From positions 1 to 8,330 of the forward strand of contig JARFQC010000200.1 in the NCBI GenBank assembly GCA_029287965.1: DNA of 8,330 nucleotides. The letters are read 5' to 3'. Under the pieces are notes generated by a model, which did not search any database, was not told the DNA's origin, and saw only the letters and a list, made by a program, of their open reading frames with translations. Shown in pieces: positions 6,985 through 8,330 of the stretch; the first letter of the stretch is position 1; each line of letters opens with the position of its first letter. A program made the translations under genes and the position numbers. The DNA is from Arenicellales bacterium. Its GTDB lineage: Bacteria > Pseudomonadota > Gammaproteobacteria > BMS3Bbin11.

Positions 6985-7590
6985 TTACTTGCTGCCGCCG
7001 CACTTGCCTTCACCACACTTGCCTTCGGCTTCGGTTTTGGTCTTGTCGCCGCCGCATTTGCCTTCACCACACTTGCCTTCGGTCTTGGCTTTATCACCAC
7101 CACACTTGCCTTCACCACATTTACCTTCGGCTTCGGATTTGGCCTTGTCGCCGCCGCAGTTGCCTTCACCACACTTGCCTTCGGAATTGGCTTTATCACC
7201 ACCACACATGCCTTCACCACAAAAACCTTCGGCTTCGGATTTGGCCTTGTCTCCGCCGAACATGCCTACACCACAATTACCTTCGGCTTCGGATTTGGCC
7301 GTGTCGCCGCCGCACTTGCCTTCACCGCATTTACCCTCGGCTTCGGAATTGGCCTTGTCGCCGCCGCACTTGCCTTCACCGCATTTACCTTCGGCTTCGG
7401 ATTTGGCCTTGTCGCCGCCGCATTTTCCTTCACCACACTTACCTTCTTTCATGGCAACCATGTAGCCGCTTTCGAGTGATGTCATGGCAAAAGGAGAGTC
7501 CGCTGAAGCGGTGCTGATGCCTGCGACTGATCCGATTAACAGTGAACCAACAGCGGCTGCTACAGTGTTTTGTTTGATAGGGCTCTTCAT
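6985..7590 (-). CDS. hvfA: HvfA-like copper-binding RiPP precursor with paired EGKCG repeats
   Basis: Precursor of an oxazolone/thioamide-type metallophore, exported and expected to bind copper after modification. I use ATG 7590 (201 residues): AAGAGG lies 10 bases upstream and the protein then begins with a clean signal peptide, MKSPIKQ followed by a hydrophobic core and cleavage at TASA|DSPF (after residue 30). A GTG at 7632 would add 14 residues with no ribosome site. Residues 31-48 (DSPFAMTSLESGYMVAMK) match the conserved segment preceding the repeats in HvfA proteins and may be the HvfB/HvfC recognition region, which is inference. Residues 49-201 are nine tandem units of EGKCG-EGKCGG plus a D/K/A/S/E linker: 18 motif positions, 17 Cys, 13 exact EGKCG. 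Every Cys in the protein is inside a motif. A strong terminator follows, and a Fur-box-like site lies upstream. Confidence 0.95.
   Translation of the reverse strand: MKSPIKQNTVAAAVGSLLIGSVAGISTASADSPFAMTSLESGYMVAMKEGKCGEGKCGGDKAKSEAEGKCGEGKCGGDKANSEAEGKCGEGKCGGDTAKSEAEGNCGVGMFGGDKAKSEAEGFCGEGMCGGDKANSEGKCGEGNCGGDKAKSEAEGKCGEGKCGGDKAKTEGKCGEGKCGGDKTKTEAEGKCGEGKCGGSK
6988..7446 (-). repeat. Tandem 54/48-bp coding repeat, nine units (EGKCG array)
   Basis: Units of 18 codons (EGKCGEGKCGGDKAKSEA) run in phase through residues 49-201 of hvfA. Units 5 and 7 are 16 codons because the EA pair of the linker is absent, and the last unit ends early in GGSK. Units 1-3 and 7-9 carry two canonical motifs each. 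Unit 4 reads EGNCG-VGMFG, unit 5 EGFCG-EGMCG, and unit 6 EGKCG-EGNCG. The repeat also leaves long open frames on the opposite strand, which have no start signals and should not be called genes. Confidence 0.96.
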
Positions 7591-7600
7591 CTTTGTAATT

Positions 7601-7606
7601 CCTCTT
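7601..7606 (-). promoter_or_regulatory. Ribosome binding site that fixes the hvfA start
   Basis: AAGAGG on the - strand, 10 bases before ATG 7590. It lies inside the extended frame that would begin at GTG 7632 and argues for the shorter protein, whose N-terminus is then a normal Sec signal peptide. Confidence 0.75.
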
Positions 7607-7666
7607 AGAATTTTTGAATACCACGCCACCACGTTTGCGGTGACACTGTTTAGTAATTTAAGAAAT

Positions 7667-7685
7667 GCTAATGAAAATGCTTTTC
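7667..7685. promoter_or_regulatory. Fur-box-like operator upstream of hvfA
   Basis: GCTAATGAAAATGCTTTTC matches the 19-base Fur consensus GATAATGATAATCATTATC at 14 of 19 positions. It contains an inverted repeat TGAAAA-TGC-TTTTCA (7672-7686). It lies 76 bases upstream of the hvfA start, where a promoter for the locus should be. The -35 candidate TTGAAA (- strand, 7687-7682) overlaps it, but I could not find a good matching -10. Iron control is an inference from the match alone; AT-rich promoters give such matches by chance fairly often. Confidence 0.45.
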
Positions 7686-7743
7686 AATCATTTCTTGACG
7701 GATTTGATGGAGGGTCGCAGTAAAAGTTCCCGGGCTGCTTACA

Positions 7744-8304
7744 TTAACTGCAAAATAATGGACGACCTCGCGCATCTTCGTGAATGCCATCACTATTGCG
7801 GTCCTTCGAGACTCTTGCCCGGCCGATGCGGTTGATGATCAAGGCTCGCGCCTGACGCACATCCCGGTCTGACGGGCAGATTTTGAATGTACCGTTGTTG
7901 CTGTGGATGTATCCCTGCGAGCTGAATTGAATGTAGTTGTCACTGCGGAAAGCGTTCCAGCTGAGCACCAGGCTGCCGCCGATGGCATCGGATATAACAA
8001 GCAGCCGGTCGGTTCCATCGATGCGGCGGTTGCGGTTGGAATCCGAGAACACGATCCAGCCATCGCTCCAGTCACCACCGCAGCCAAGCTTGTCGCTGCT
8101 TTTGCACAGCGTCACGGTCTGATTGAGCTTGATGGCTTCTGATCGCGCAAGCTGCAGGTCTGTGAGCAGGTCATTAACGAGTGCTGTGGCGCGGTTGCTT
8201 TTTACCAAGTTGCCAAATGAGGGTGCTGCGATTGCCAGAGTTATTGCAAGAATGGAAAGGCTGACAACGAGTTCAGCCAGGGTGAAACCCTTCGAGTAGT
8301 GCAT
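7744..8304 (-). CDS. fimT: FimT/GspH-family type IV pilus minor pilin
   Basis: A 186-residue minor pilin. A short leader ends at G6 with prepilin-peptidase motif KG|FTLAELVVSLSILAI; F7 would be the methylated N-terminus and E11 is the conserved Glu at mature position 5. The hydrophobic N-terminal helix (about 7-29) is followed by SNRATALVNDLLTDLQLARSEAIKLN, standard for the GspH domain, then a beta-rich globular part with a D/N-rich loop DSNRNRRIDGTD (88-99). Four Cys (67, 75, 143 and 185) could form two disulfides. INRIGRARVS (158-166) contains the C-terminal GRxR motif linked to DNA binding in FimT proteins involved in natural transformation. AAGGA lies 7 bases before ATG 8304. The gene appears complete and is upstream of, and in the same direction as, hvfA. 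No strong terminator separates them, but the 153-base spacer suggests separate control. Confidence 0.92.
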   Translation of the reverse strand: MHYSKGFTLAELVVSLSILAITLAIAAPSFGNLVKSNRATALVNDLLTDLQLARSEAIKLNQTVTLCKSSDKLGCGGDWSDGWIVFSDSNRNRRIDGTDRLLVISDAIGGSLVLSWNAFRSDNYIQFSSQGYIHSNNGTFKICPSDRDVRQARALIINRIGRARVSKDRNSDGIHEDARGRPLFCS

Positions 8305-8330
8305 GACATCGTCCTTGATGTGGTCAATGG

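Noticed and set aside
6985..7446. Reading the tandem array as a CRISPR or as an antifreeze/structural repeat
   Set aside because: The repeats are contiguous and in coding phase, with no spacers, and the EGKCG motifs with hvfB and hvfC nearby identify a RiPP precursor.
6766..7479. Long open frames on the + strand across the hvfA repeat (237 and 158 codons)
   Set aside because: They are antisense readings of the 54-bp tandem repeat, giving Phe/Gly-rich or Pro/His/Leu-Ser-rich low-complexity peptides. There is no ribosome site, and the - strand frame has signal peptide, motifs, start site and terminator.
7591..7632. GTG at 7632 as the hvfA start
   Set aside because: No Shine-Dalgarno sequence before it, and it would bury the signal peptide behind 14 extra residues. 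AAGAGG before ATG 7590 fits much better.
7720..7743. CCCGGG-centred hairpin after fimT as a terminator
   Set aside because: The stem is too short and irregular and the following T run is only four bases.

Overview
The window looks like chromosome of a gammaproteobacterium-type Gram-negative. The DnaQ fragment aligns residue for residue with the Escherichia coli epsilon subunit, there are a type IV pilus minor pilin and Sec-type signal peptides, and base composition is even and moderately GC-rich. I cannot name the genus. There are no RNA genes, insertion sequences, phage genes or CRISPR arrays.

Layout. The left edge (2-589, +) is the 3' part of dnaQ. Convergent to it is a secreted TraB/GumN-family protein (623-1759, -). 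A divergent spacer with a TATAAT box leads into a tightly coupled pair on the + strand: a soluble GT2 glycosyltransferase (1832-2554) and a small three-helix membrane protein of the lipid A biosynthesis N-terminal domain type (2564-2890).

The rest of the window is on the - strand. Its core is a copper-binding RiPP (ribosomally made, post-translationally modified peptide) locus of the Hvf type. In transcription order it runs: hvfA, the precursor, with a signal peptide and an array of paired EGKCG motifs (7590-6985); a strong intrinsic terminator (6966-6933); a membrane-anchored FMN/3Fe-4S glutamate-synthase-like protein (6906-5386); hvfX, a DoxX-type membrane protein (5216-4590); hvfB, the multinuclear non-heme iron oxidase MNIO/DUF692 (4597-3731); and hvfC, its DUF2063-type partner (3729-2953). 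hvfX, hvfB and hvfC overlap or are 1 base apart. A Fur-box-like element lies upstream of hvfA. The right edge holds fimT (8304-7744, -).

How it should work, from the known Haemophilus influenzae system: HvfB with HvfC oxidises the Cys of each EGKCG motif to an oxazolone/thioamide pair, and the exported peptide then binds copper. This precursor is unusual. It has 18 motif positions, 17 of them with Cys, and its degenerate motifs are clustered in the middle of the array. The glutamate-synthase-like gene inserted between precursor and maturases is the least explained part of the locus.
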